Source of the DNA: Candidatus Kaiserbacteria bacterium
GTDB lineage: Bacteria > Patescibacteria > Paceibacteria > UBA9973 > UBA2100
NCBI GenBank assembly: GCA_002401495.1
Contig: NVTG01000041.1
Location: 1-10,756, forward strand
DNA length: 10,756 nt
Reading direction: 5' to 3'
Below, piece by piece: positions 1-7,492 of the stretch (positions within the stretch are counted from its first letter, which is position 1; each line of letters begins with the position of its first letter). The notes beneath the pieces are model-generated. The model did not search any database, was not told where the DNA came from, and worked only from the letters and a program-made list of their open reading frames with translations. The position numbers and the translations under genes were made by a program.

Positions 1-716
1 TTATTAAAAATAGGGTTGTAGGTTGCCTCTAAATAAATCGGGCTGCCATCACGTTTTTTACGAGAAAATTGCCCAGAAAAAATGCGCCCGTTCGCAAGCT
101 CTTGCCAAAAGTTGGGGTTGTTTTGATAAAAGTCATCATAACAAAACAATTTATGATGCTGACCTTGGATTTCAGCGAGACTGTAACCCACAACATTAAG
201 AAAATTATCATTTGCAGAAATAATATGACCATCAGGAGTAAAACGGATCATCGCGGTACTTTTATTGACGGCATCATAAATTGCCGACATTTCATCAAGC
301 TTTTCAACTTCTCTGGTAATTTCTGAAGCAAACTTAATCGCACAGCGTACCTGGCCATCATCACCCCTAACGGGAAAATAAGTTGCACGCAGCCAAATAT
401 CTTCGCCGGCACCATTAATGCGAGAGAAAACCCCTGACTTTGCTTGGCCTCTAGCAATATCTTGCCAAAAGGTTTGGTATTCTTTTGAGCTACTATATTC
501 AGGCGCACAAAACTTACTATGATGCTGACCAATAATATCGCCTGCTTGCACTTTCATTGTTTTACAAAACAAATCATTGGCTTCAAGAACAGTTCCATCG
601 GGTGTAAATTCGATATAAGCAATATTTTCTCTGATCCCAGCTAAATACTGCTGACCTTTATCAACATCATGCTGCAACTCATGAATGAGTTGATCTTTAT
701 TGTTACTAAACCACAT
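1..716 (-). CDS. Tandem PAS-domain sensory protein, probable soluble methyl-accepting chemotaxis transducer (partial, C-terminus beyond window)
   Basis: The frame is open from an ATG at 716 to the window edge, giving 238 residues with no stop. A TAA lies in frame eight codons upstream of the ATG and no other usual start codon lies between, so the start is well defined, although no clear ribosome binding site is visible. Two homologous PAS domains are seen at about residues 25-130 and 148-238. Both carry the block AND-x-F near the PAS core, GQHH followed by an FC pair (64-70 and 185-192), a FW-Q-[DE]-[IL]-A motif, and the late W/Y-L-x-A-T-Y strand. No N-terminal membrane segment or signal peptide is present, so the protein should be cytosolic. 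This double-PAS arrangement with GQHH motifs is typical of Aer/BdlA-like soluble chemoreceptors, which continue into an MCP signalling domain. That domain lies outside the window, so a GGDEF or kinase output is not excluded. Its link to the adjacent sugar operon is uncertain. Confidence 0.8.
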   Translation of the reverse strand, partial: MWFSNNKDQLIHELQHDVDKGQQYLAGIRENIAYIEFTPDGTVLEANDLFCKTMKVQAGDIIGQHHSKFCAPEYSSSKEYQTFWQDIARGQAKSGVFSRINGAGEDIWLRATYFPVRGDDGQVRCAIKFASEITREVEKLDEMSAIYDAVNKSTAMIRFTPDGHIISANDNFLNVVGYSLAEIQGQHHKLFCYDDFYQNNPNFWQELANGRIFSGQFSRKKRDGSPIYLEATYNPIFN

Positions 717-856
717 TGAAAAACCAATTGTGAAGGTACTTTAATAAAGTTTATCTCAGTAAGTGATAGATTCACATAAAAAAGTACCTTTTAGCCCTAC
801 AGATAGAGCATTAGGCCAGAATAAATTCCGAAACTAACACTCCTTTTAATTGCTCA
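717..856. other. Intergenic region between GH20 gene and PAS-protein gene, with a 10-bp inverted repeat
   Basis: This 140-bp gap separates the end of the hexosaminidase gene from the start of the PAS protein, both on the minus strand. It must contain any terminator for the long operon and any promoter for the PAS gene, but neither is convincing by eye. The only clear structure is a perfect inverted repeat, AAGGTACTTT at 733-742 and AAAGTACCTT at 781-790, separated by 38 bp. A run of six A/T (778-783, T-run on the minus strand) follows a very short possible stem (AAAAG/CTTTT) and could make a weak terminator. Confidence 0.5.
733..790. repeat. Perfect 10-bp inverted repeat, 38-bp spacer
   Basis: AAGGTACTTT at 733-742 is the exact reverse complement of AAAGTACCTT at 781-790. 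The repeat lies just upstream of the PAS gene start (716) and downstream of the hexosaminidase stop (857). It could be a pair of protein-binding half sites or a long-loop RNA stem. The sites are AT-rich and each is itself close to palindromic, so chance is possible. Confidence 0.4.
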
Positions 857-3160
857 TTATCCACTGTTTTTACAAAGTGAAGACACTTTTTTATATTGAT
901 TTAATGAAGCCACTAACTGAGCAATCGTGCCATTATTATTAACAATGAACTGTGACTCATTTGACTGCAGCGCGTGTTTAATTTGCAGGTAGGGTTTTCG
1001 CCACTCTTTAATTCCTTCAATTAAGACCTTGTTATGCTTAATAAACTTATGCCATTCATCAACTTGTAATTGCAATGAGCTCTCAAGAGCTTTAGAACAA
1101 GACTGCTTGTAGTCAGCCACTTTATAATCAAACTCTCGCAGCATTAAGCTTTCAACTGGCAGCACATCAACTAACTTATCAAGGGGAGCCCCATGATGGT
1201 ATTCATCACGCAAATAAGCTAAATGATGCAAGGTGTAATAATGTGCAGGCTCTAAAAACTCGCTAAATTTTAGTAAATTAGCAATTTTCTCTTGTGTTAC
1301 ATTGTCGCCTAACAATGCCTTCAATCGAGCACTAAATTGCTGCTTATGCCGACCTCCATGCTGCAATGCAAACTCATCCATTACTGCTAAACGACGATAC
1401 ATATCTCGCTCATTTACTTGCGTTTTTGGCGACCAAAATCGCTCTGCAATCGCATATAAACGAGGCCATAAGCGAGTATCTAAGCTCTCTGTCGTTATAA
1501 GTTCGGCCCAGATAGTTGCTTCACCGCCCAACACCCTGCCACTTTTATCTTTACCTTGTTCATCGTGAAGTGAAATATTAAGTGCCGTTAAGCTTGGTTT
1601 ATTTTCTGACTTGCTTTTCATCTTGTATGGAGTGTTACCCACAAATGCAGTTTGATTACTTTCAATGTTTCCTACAAAAAGCTTTGTAGGCCCCATCCAA
1701 GTGTCTATCAATAACTCAAAACCGTGCTCTGATTGCGCAACTTGGTCAGTAATAAAATGCCCTTTTCCTTCTATGTATACCAATGCTGCTAACAAGGATT
1801 GAGTATCTCTAAATACCGTCACTTTTCCTTTGACTGAACTTCCTTTTAATCGTTTCAAAGTAAAAACTGAGTGGTTAATTACCTCTTTAGCAGTTACCCT
1901 TTTAGGTTTAATTGGATCTGGGTGGTTGCGATAGTGATAACTGGTCCATTGTGGTTGATCAATATAAAAGCCACTCGATAATAACCCATCGAACCCAGCT
2001 TCCTGTATAGCCGCGAGGGAATGATGGCCGCGCCAAGATTGCACTAAGGTTTGCTCGGGTAAGTTAGGGTGTAACACTTCATCCCAGCCTATCATCTTAC
2101 GATTATATTTTGCTAATATATCCGCAACTCGCTGATTAAAATAAGCATGCAAGCCATGCGTATCCGAAAGCTTATGCTTAGCCATAAATGATTGTATTTG
2201 AGTATTTTCTTGCCAATCTCTATCATCTATTTCATCACCACCAATATGTAAATAATGATCAGGAAATAACTCTGTCAATTCTTTAACAACTTCTTCAACA
2301 AAACGATAAACCTTAGGATTACTTGGATCTAATAAAGGCCTGAATACACCCCAGCGACGCTCTATCTCATCAAGTTTTGTTCCGCTGCCAAGCTCTGGGT
2401 AAGCAAGCACGATACTACTGGCATGGCCTGGCACATCAAATTCAGGCACAACTCGAATTCCTAAATTTGCTGCATATGCCACGACATCTTTGATTTCTTC
2501 TGCGGTATAAAAAAGCCCATCGGATGCAACTTGGTGTAATTTCGGGTAGCTTTTAAGGGCAACACGCCAGCCTTGATCATCGGTTAAATGCCAATGAAAT
2601 ACGTTCATTTTTGCTGATGCTAGCCCTCGCAATGTCCGTTTTACATCACTAATAGGTAAAAAATGCCTCACGCTATCAAATAACAATCCACGCCATGGAT
2701 AAGTGGGAGCATCGTTGATTGTCATTGCATTAAGTTGATAAGGTGTCTTTGCTGAAAATAGCAATTGATTAAGCGTTGCAAAACCGCGCAACATGCCAAA
2801 TTGTGTTTGGCTTTTAAGTGTTATGGCCTTAGTGCTAATAATCAGTTGATAACTTTCATCAACATCTAATCGAGGGATATCACCCAGCCAAGCAGCCACC
2901 TCAATTTTTAACTGAGCACTGCGCTTATCTTGCCAAGTAACTGATGAAAAATTTTGTAAAAACGCCGTATTTTCAAATAGTAACTTACTTGAGTTTCTGT
3001 ACTTTTCATCAAGGTAAACTGATAGATGGCTCGATGTCAGTTGCAGCTGGCCATCAAGATTCGTCACACTTACAGGCATAGGCATCAACAATGGCGGTTT
3101 AGCGACGGCAGTGCCTGTCACGCATAAAGCACACATCAATAAACGTAAAAAATAAGTCAT
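857..3160 (-). CDS. Secreted beta-N-acetylhexosaminidase, glycoside hydrolase family 20
   Basis: The 767-residue protein releases terminal N-acetylhexosamine from the non-reducing end of chito-oligosaccharides. It starts with a Sec signal peptide (residues 1-20, cleavage near AVA|KPP), placing it in the periplasm or outside the cell. An N-terminal GH20b-type domain spans about 22-150 and the catalytic barrel starts at PWRGLL (155). Barrel motifs are HWHLTDDQGWR (189-199), VPEFDVPGH (238-246) and HIGGDE (305-310). D309-E310 is the catalytic pair of the substrate-assisted mechanism, in which the substrate acetamido group is the nucleophile. Later motifs are GGEATIW (545-551) and WPRLYAIAERFW (565-576). 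About 120 residues (roughly 419-540) are inserted between strands that are normally close, and a helical-looking tail follows to the end. A GAGGG ribosome site lies in the last codons of kdgK, and the ATG is 3 bp after that gene's TAA, so it is the last gene of the operon. In context it would trim oxidised chito-oligosaccharides to GlcNAc plus GlcNAc1A. Confidence 0.93.
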   Translation of the reverse strand: MTYFLRLLMCALCVTGTAVAKPPLLMPMPVSVTNLDGQLQLTSSHLSVYLDEKYRNSSKLLFENTAFLQNFSSVTWQDKRSAQLKIEVAAWLGDIPRLDVDESYQLIISTKAITLKSQTQFGMLRGFATLNQLLFSAKTPYQLNAMTINDAPTYPWRGLLFDSVRHFLPISDVKRTLRGLASAKMNVFHWHLTDDQGWRVALKSYPKLHQVASDGLFYTAEEIKDVVAYAANLGIRVVPEFDVPGHASSIVLAYPELGSGTKLDEIERRWGVFRPLLDPSNPKVYRFVEEVVKELTELFPDHYLHIGGDEIDDRDWQENTQIQSFMAKHKLSDTHGLHAYFNQRVADILAKYNRKMIGWDEVLHPNLPEQTLVQSWRGHHSLAAIQEAGFDGLLSSGFYIDQPQWTSYHYRNHPDPIKPKRVTAKEVINHSVFTLKRLKGSSVKGKVTVFRDTQSLLAALVYIEGKGHFITDQVAQSEHGFELLIDTWMGPTKLFVGNIESNQTAFVGNTPYKMKSKSENKPSLTALNISLHDEQGKDKSGRVLGGEATIWAELITTESLDTRLWPRLYAIAERFWSPKTQVNERDMYRRLAVMDEFALQHGGRHKQQFSARLKALLGDNVTQEKIANLLKFSEFLEPAHYYTLHHLAYLRDEYHHGAPLDKLVDVLPVESLMLREFDYKVADYKQSCSKALESSLQLQVDEWHKFIKHNKVLIEGIKEWRKPYLQIKHALQSNESQFIVNNNGTIAQLVASLNQYKKVSSLCKNSG

Positions 3161-3163
3161 TGC

Positions 3164-4078
3164 TTAACCCTCATTCGCTATTTGGATTGTTGTTGGCACT
3201 ATCGCTCCTTTTTGAGCAATAACCTGAAGCGCTACTTGTTGTGCGGTACTTATAGCCTGTTGTGTATTATGCGAGTATAAATATGTAGCTAAAAAACCCG
3301 CACTAAAGGCATCACCAGCGGAAGTGGTATCCACCACATGCTCAGCCTTTTGTACAGTAAAGCGTTGTATTTCCTTGTTATTGAGCACTAAAGTATCAGC
3401 TACACCTTGCTTAATAATCACCAGCTTATTGGTAAATTGTTGATAAAAGCTGACTAATTCTTTCTCATTACATTGACCAAAAACGCCATGATGATCATCG
3501 TCAGTCACAAATAAATAATCGGCAAGCTTGTAAGCGGTTAAATAAAACGGAGTCGCTTGCTCAGATTGCCAAAGAACCGAGCGGTAGTTGCTGTCAAAAA
3601 TCACTTTGCCACCTGCACGCTTAAAGTCATCTAATACGTCGAGTAGTAACTGCCGATTAGCTGTATCTAAAATAGCGAGACTAATTGCCGATAAATAACA
3701 ATGACTAAAGTGTGTAGTTCTTAACGATTCTATAAAGTTATGTTGTGTATCTAACTGAAAAAATTGTTTGGCAGCGCTGTCACTTCGTGCATAACAAAAT
3801 TTTCGCTCACCATGACTGTCAGTTGTAATTCCATAACGTCCTAATGTTTTATCCGTTGACGTTTGCACAAACGAAAGTGATAACCCTTGCTGTCGCCAAA
3901 GCGTCTGGGCAGCTTGGCTTATTTCATCAATACCGATAGCACTAACAAATTGCGCGTCTGCCTGTGGTGCTAAGCGTTTAAAGTACACTGCAGTGTTATA
4001 AACATCACCACCAAAACGAAGTACGTGCTCGTCATTTAATTCCTGCATAGCTTCACCAAAAAATGCGATTTTAATCAT
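3164..4078 (-). CDS. kdgK: 2-keto-3-deoxygluconate kinase (PfkB/ribokinase family)
   Basis: The 304-residue cytosolic kinase uses ATP to convert KDG to KDPG, the substrate of Entner-Doudoroff aldolase. Assignment rests on close similarity to the E. coli KdgK sequence as I remember it: an N-terminal GE-M-EL segment (8-13), FGGD-x-x-NT (22-29), YLS-x-ISLAIL (128-137), GGKVIFD-x-NYR (156-166) and DTTSAGDAFSAG (250-261). D256 is the catalytic base and the GGD at 23-25 belongs to the sugar-binding PfkB signature. The frame is open further upstream to an ATG at 4102, but the start at 4078 is preferred. It has AGAGAGG nine bases before it, starts with the typical MIKIAFFGE, and gives the family's usual length. 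This ATG overlaps the symporter's stop by 8 bp (ATGATTAA), implying translational coupling. The gene fixes the pathway's product as KDG, so the upstream enzymes should make KDG from an aldonate or amino-aldonate. No KDPG aldolase gene is in the window. Confidence 0.93.
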   Translation of the reverse strand: MIKIAFFGEAMQELNDEHVLRFGGDVYNTAVYFKRLAPQADAQFVSAIGIDEISQAAQTLWRQQGLSLSFVQTSTDKTLGRYGITTDSHGERKFCYARSDSAAKQFFQLDTQHNFIESLRTTHFSHCYLSAISLAILDTANRQLLLDVLDDFKRAGGKVIFDSNYRSVLWQSEQATPFYLTAYKLADYLFVTDDDHHGVFGQCNEKELVSFYQQFTNKLVIIKQGVADTLVLNNKEIQRFTVQKAEHVVDTTSAGDAFSAGFLATYLYSHNTQQAISTAQQVALQVIAQKGAIVPTTIQIANEG

Positions 4079-5519
4079 GATGCATCGCCTCTCTTTGTGC
4101 ATTTAAAATTGCTAATGCTTGTTCACTATCACATGTTTGTTTTGGAGTAATGAGCGTTACAAATACCGATAGAAGCATTGATGCAGTTGTCGCTGGAATA
4201 ATCGGATTACTCCAATAAGCTTGCCAACTCGGTATTAAAATGACCGCCATTGATACAATAAATGACACAAACAAGGCTGTCATTGCTCCTTGCCAATTAA
4301 AGCGCGGCCAAAAATGTCCGAGTAGAACACATACACATAATCCCGACATCAAAGTGGCAATCATATTGGTGATATAACCAATCACATCATTGGTAAGTAA
4401 TGCCAATAACAACGCGATACCAATAGTTAGCACCAGGCCAATTCGCGAAAGCATTATGACTTCACTTGCATGCGGCATCCGTTTAAATACCAGTATATAA
4501 ATATCACGTATAAGCACACTAACAGCCGCAATAGCATCTGAGCTAGCACTAGAAATAGTAGCTGAAAGTCCAGCAATAATAACCAGCGCAGCTAAGCCAA
4601 ACGGAAGCAGCTCAAAGGCCATGTAAGGGAAAGAAAATGCACTGTTTTCAAGTGATGGGTTTAGTTTGTATGCAGCCATACCAATAATCGCTGGCACGAT
4701 CGCAAAAAGCAGATATAAGCCGCCTGATAAATAAAACGACTGCCGGATACTTTTCACATGCTTGCCAGAATAAATACGTTGACGAAATGAAGGCGCGACT
4801 AAAACACCAATCAACACTGCAAAAAATAACGAAACCCCATGCACTACACCTATTTTATCTAACGATAAAAAGCTTTGATTTAATAAAGGTTGTGCTTCGT
4901 TTATTGCGACTAAACCATCTGCCTGATACAACGCGACACCCGCCATCAAGAAAAATCCTATAAACAACACAAGTGCTTGAATAGAGTCTGTCCATACAAC
5001 GGCTACATAACCACCAATAACAACATAAATACTAAAACCAAGTGCAATAAATAATTTAGCACTGAGCGGCGACAGACCTGTTAACCAAGCCAAATACATA
5101 CCACCACCCAATATATGTGCGCCAAGCCAACCGATACTGGCTACAAAAATAAAAATAGCGATAGTATTTTTAACAAGCGGATTGGCACCGACATAAAACG
5201 ATACTTCTTCGCTCATTGTCATAAATTCGTATTTTCTGACCGGCGCAAAAAGTTTAGCCAGCAATAAAATCCCGCACGCACCTCCGAGCCCATATATCAT
5301 GCCAGCCCAACCATTGCTGTAGGCAAAACCTACGGCTCCCATGGATGAGCCAGTTCCAACCATAGTTGCAACAGTAGTACCTAAGGTTAAAAAGAAAGGA
5401 AGGTTTCGTCCGCCTAGAAGAAAATCATCACCCGTTTTACTGTTACGACTAACCCACCAGCCAAACCAGATCATAAAAATCAGATAACCTAAAAAGGCCA
5501 TTAATAATTGCCACTTCAT
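4071..5519 (-). CDS. Sodium:solute symporter (SSS family), inner-membrane importer for the pathway substrate
   Basis: The 482-residue protein is strongly hydrophobic with about 13 predicted membrane spans. Family marks are the N-terminal [GD]DFLLGGRNLP segment (30-41), the GTGSSMGAVGFAY stretch (55-67), and the helix with A320-x-x-S323-S324. In SSS members such as vSGLT, A-x-x-S-S supplies the second sodium site, so sodium coupling is likely. The ATSSA-type helix is followed by the typical VLIRDIY (335-341). The start ATG has AGGA six bases upstream. The gene begins 128 bp after the Rid gene and overlaps kdgK by 8 bp. SSS proteins carry many solutes (sugars, sialic acid, amino acids, carboxylates), so substrate cannot be read from sequence. 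From its position between an N-acyl-D-amino-acid-type deacylase and KdgK I infer an acidic amino sugar such as N-acetylglucosaminate. The tail after about residue 458 is cytoplasmic-looking and polar. Confidence 0.92.
   Translation of the reverse strand: MKWQLLMAFLGYLIFMIWFGWWVSRNSKTGDDFLLGGRNLPFFLTLGTTVATMVGTGSSMGAVGFAYSNGWAGMIYGLGGACGILLLAKLFAPVRKYEFMTMSEEVSFYVGANPLVKNTIAIFIFVASIGWLGAHILGGGMYLAWLTGLSPLSAKLFIALGFSIYVVIGGYVAVVWTDSIQALVLFIGFFLMAGVALYQADGLVAINEAQPLLNQSFLSLDKIGVVHGVSLFFAVLIGVLVAPSFRQRIYSGKHVKSIRQSFYLSGGLYLLFAIVPAIIGMAAYKLNPSLENSAFSFPYMAFELLPFGLAALVIIAGLSATISSASSDAIAAVSVLIRDIYILVFKRMPHASEVIMLSRIGLVLTIGIALLLALLTNDVIGYITNMIATLMSGLCVCVLLGHFWPRFNWQGAMTALFVSFIVSMAVILIPSWQAYWSNPIIPATTASMLLSVFVTLITPKQTCDSEQALAILNAQREAMHHD
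4088..4094 (-). promoter_or_regulatory. Ribosome binding site that decides the kdgK start
   Basis: AGAGAGG on the minus strand lies nine bases upstream of the ATG at 4078, inside the last codons of the symporter. It supports that ATG over the in-frame ATG at 4102, which would add eight residues not expected in the family. Confidence 0.7.
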
Positions 5520-5609
5520 ACGACATCCTGCTTCACCTAAGCCTCATTATTATGTTTACTTGCTGTTTGGCTTGGTGCTTATAGTTATAATTTCGTTTCG
5601 TGCTTTTGA

Positions 5610-5635
5610 CGTTCAACAGCCTTTGCTGCTGAACG
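5610..5635 (-). other. Intercistronic RNA hairpin between the Rid gene and the symporter gene
   Basis: CGTTCAACAGC (5610-5620) and GCTGCTGAACG (5625-5635) form an 11-bp stem with a four-base loop. On the plus strand one pair is an A-C mismatch. In the minus-strand transcript that pair becomes G-U, so the stem is fully paired, pointing to a role in the operon mRNA. It starts 13 bases after the Rid stop codon. The transcript bases after it are UCAAAAGC, with no U-run, so it does not look like a standard intrinsic terminator. It may protect the upstream message from 3' exonucleases, or be an RNase processing site that sets different levels for upstream and downstream genes. Confidence 0.6.
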
Positions 5636-5647
5636 CTTTAATGTTTT

Positions 5648-6031
5648 TTAAGGTGCTTTATAACAAGTCACATCAACTTCGACTTTACAGTCAACAACCA
5701 GATCTGCGACTGCGCAAATACGTGCCGGCGGATGTTCGCCAAAAAATTCTTTAAATACCTTATTAAACGACTGAAAATAGCGTGAGTCGGTCAAAATCAC
5801 TTTTACATGCGCCACATGTTCAAGACCATAACCCGCTTCATCCATAATATCGATGCAGTTTTGAATCGCTAAACGCGACTGCTCAATAATGCCACCTTCA
5901 ACAACTTCACCATCTTTCATTGGTGTTTGCCCCGAAACCATTAACCAACCACCTGCTTCTATCGCTCGAGCAAAAGGTAAATGCTGTCCACCGGTGCCTG
6001 TACCACCTTCAATACCAATACGTCTGATCAT
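5648..6031 (-). CDS. RidA/YjgF/YER057c/UK114-family enamine/imine deaminase
   Basis: The 127-residue protein has the usual family length. Rid proteins are small trimeric cytosolic enzymes that hydrolyse reactive enamine/imine intermediates released by PLP-dependent dehydratases, giving the 2-oxo acid and ammonia. The sequence shows the VSGQTP block (about 32-37) and, near the C-terminus, PARICAVADL then KVEVDVTCYK. The arginine in PARIC (R104) matches the substrate-carboxylate arginine needed for deaminase activity in RidA. The frame is also open from a TTG at 6043, but GGAG six bases before the ATG at 6031 makes the ATG the start. That leaves one base after the amidohydrolase's TAA, so the two are translationally coupled. 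Co-transcription with the PLP lyase (8356-9603) gives a natural partner: an enamine from D-glucosaminate dehydration. Subfamily (RidA versus Rid1-7) is not settled by eye. Confidence 0.9.
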   Translation of the reverse strand: MIRRIGIEGGTGTGGQHLPFARAIEAGGWLMVSGQTPMKDGEVVEGGIIEQSRLAIQNCIDIMDEAGYGLEHVAHVKVILTDSRYFQSFNKVFKEFFGEHPPARICAVADLVVDCKVEVDVTCYKAP

Positions 6032-6032
6032 G

Positions 6033-7490
6033 TTATTCTCCAACTGATGTTAAAAATTTGCCCGAGTGTGCTGGCACAACTTGGTCATTAAGAAGTGTTG
6101 CCTGCCCGTTGGTCCATACACGATGGACGCCTGAAGCCGGCAATTCGGAATTAATAAATGTGGCGTTATCGCAAATGGCATCGCTGTCAAAAAGAACCAG
6201 ATCAGCAAACTTACCTAAGCCAATTTCACCACGATCGGTTAAACCATAATTACTCGCGCTTAACCCAGTCATTTTATGGATCGCTGTCGCAAGTGAAAAA
6301 ATACCGTCTTCGCGAGCGTATTTGCCTAACACACGTGGAAAAGACCCCCACAAACGGGGATGCGGATGAGGGTCACAAGGGAGACCATCTGAACCAATCA
6401 TGGTTTTATCAAAAGCGAGTATCATTGCTACGTCTTTTTCATTCAGACCATGATACACAGCGCCGGCTGGTTGCAGCTTTTTAGCGGTATCAATTAATGA
6501 CAACTGCCAATCATCAGCAATCTCTTGTAGTGAGCGCTCGGCCATTTCTGGATGTGGTTGTGACCACGTGATAAAAATTTCAAAGTCACTTGTCACTTGT
6601 TTTAAATCTAATGTACTTGAACTAGCGGCATAAGGATAAGCATCACAACTACAACGAGAATGCGCTCCCTGAACTGAAAATCGTTCGATTAACTCAGGCG
6701 CGCGTCCCCAGTTATTTTTACCAGCGCACTTGAGGTGAGAAATGATCACCTTAATATCAAACAGCTTTTCCATCGCAAATGCTTCATCCATAGCGTCAAG
6801 CACAGCATCAAATTCGGTGCGCAAATGTGTTGTGTACAGCGCATTATGTGCTTTTAGCACAGGTCCAAACGCTTGAACTTCATCAGTTGTGGCAAAATTC
6901 GCATTTTTATAGGCAAGGCCGGTACTTAATCCTAGCGCGCCAGCATTCAATGCACTTTCAAGCTGCCGACACATTTGAGTAACTTCGCTTTCAGTCGCCG
7001 TGCGCAATAAATCATCCATCACATTATTACGAAGCGTTGTGTGACCAACCAAAGCGGCTACATTGACATTCGAAGGAGCGCTTTGAATTGCTGCTATGTA
7101 ATCAGCCATGTTGGCAAACTTAAACTCACTGGCTGCACCGAGTAGGTTCATCGGATCAGGAGCGCATCCTTTAACAATTGCAGGGGCTGCACTGATCCCA
7201 CAATTCCCTGTGATTACGGTTGTGACACCTTGACTGATTTTTGCAGCCATATTTGGATTGCGCAGTACTTCAAGGTCATCGTGCGTGTGAACATCAATAA
7301 ACCCAGGAGCAAGGCATAGGCCTTTAGCATCAATGACTTCTTTTGCTGACAATGACGTTAATTTGCCAATGGCAACAATACGATCACCGCTAATAGCTAC
7401 ATCACAAGTAAGCGCTTCGTTGCCAAGGCCATCAAATACTTTAGCGCCTTGAATTAATGTATCAACAGGTTGTGAGACGGTGTACTGCAT
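6033..7490 (-). CDS. D-aminoacylase / N-acyl-D-amino-acid deacylase family amidohydrolase; inferred N-acetyl-D-glucosaminate deacetylase
   Basis: The 485-residue metal-dependent amidohydrolase has almost the same length as the characterised Alcaligenes D-aminoacylase. Its likely metal and catalytic residues fall at nearly the same positions: H68 and H70 (VHTHDD), C97 (TGNCG), H222 (THLR), H252 (SHLK) and D368 (GSDGLP). Other family marks are NWG (260-262), CDAYPYAAS (282-290), HPHPRLWGSFPRVL (375-388) and the C-terminal GEIGLGKFADLVLFD. No signal peptide is seen, so it is cytosolic. The family hydrolyses N-acyl-D-amino acids to D-amino acid plus carboxylate. N-acetyl-D-glucosaminate is chemically such a compound. 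With KdgK and a D-serine-dehydratase-like lyase in the same operon, I infer deacetylation of GlcNAc1A to D-glucosaminate. Action on ordinary N-acetyl-D-amino acids is the main alternative. AGGAG precedes the ATG, which is two bases after the regulator's TAG. Confidence 0.92.
   Translation of the reverse strand: MQYTVSQPVDTLIQGAKVFDGLGNEALTCDVAISGDRIVAIGKLTSLSAKEVIDAKGLCLAPGFIDVHTHDDLEVLRNPNMAAKISQGVTTVITGNCGISAAPAIVKGCAPDPMNLLGAASEFKFANMADYIAAIQSAPSNVNVAALVGHTTLRNNVMDDLLRTATESEVTQMCRQLESALNAGALGLSTGLAYKNANFATTDEVQAFGPVLKAHNALYTTHLRTEFDAVLDAMDEAFAMEKLFDIKVIISHLKCAGKNNWGRAPELIERFSVQGAHSRCSCDAYPYAASSSTLDLKQVTSDFEIFITWSQPHPEMAERSLQEIADDWQLSLIDTAKKLQPAGAVYHGLNEKDVAMILAFDKTMIGSDGLPCDPHPHPRLWGSFPRVLGKYAREDGIFSLATAIHKMTGLSASNYGLTDRGEIGLGKFADLVLFDSDAICDNATFINSELPASGVHRVWTNGQATLLNDQVVPAHSGKFLTSVGE
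6038..6041 (-). promoter_or_regulatory. Ribosome binding site that decides the Rid-protein start
   Basis: GGAG on the minus strand lies six bases upstream of the ATG at 6031 and within the last codons of the preceding gene. It favours the ATG over the in-frame TTG at 6043, which overlaps this site. Confidence 0.7.
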
Positions 7491-7492
7491 TG

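Noticed and set aside
248..532. Minus-strand open frame of 94 codons
   Set aside because: It lies in another frame inside the PAS protein gene, whose translation shows two clear PAS domains. It is a shadow.
717..790. Sigma-28 flagellar/chemotaxis promoter for the PAS gene
   Set aside because: A GAGATAAA stretch resembles part of the -10, but no TAAA-type -35 lies at the right distance.
4079..4102. Eight-residue N-terminal extension of KdgK from ATG at 4102
   Set aside because: It would extend past the usual family start and overlap the symporter by 32 bp, while AGAGAGG is well placed for the ATG at 4078.
5610..5635. Hairpin as a rho-independent terminator of the first four genes
   Set aside because: The minus-strand transcript has no U-run after the stem. 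On the plus strand a T-run does occur further on, but the stem has a mismatch there and no plus-strand gene precedes it.
5560..5754. Plus-strand open frame of 64 codons with a hydrophobic start
   Set aside because: It begins in the Rid-symporter gap and runs antisense through the end of the Rid gene and the intercistronic hairpin. It has no ribosome site, and the hydrophobic stretch is explained by T-rich intergenic sequence.
6158..6484. Plus-strand open frame of 108 codons
   Set aside because: It is antisense to the D-aminoacylase gene, which has full family motifs across the same stretch. Its translation resembles no family I know.
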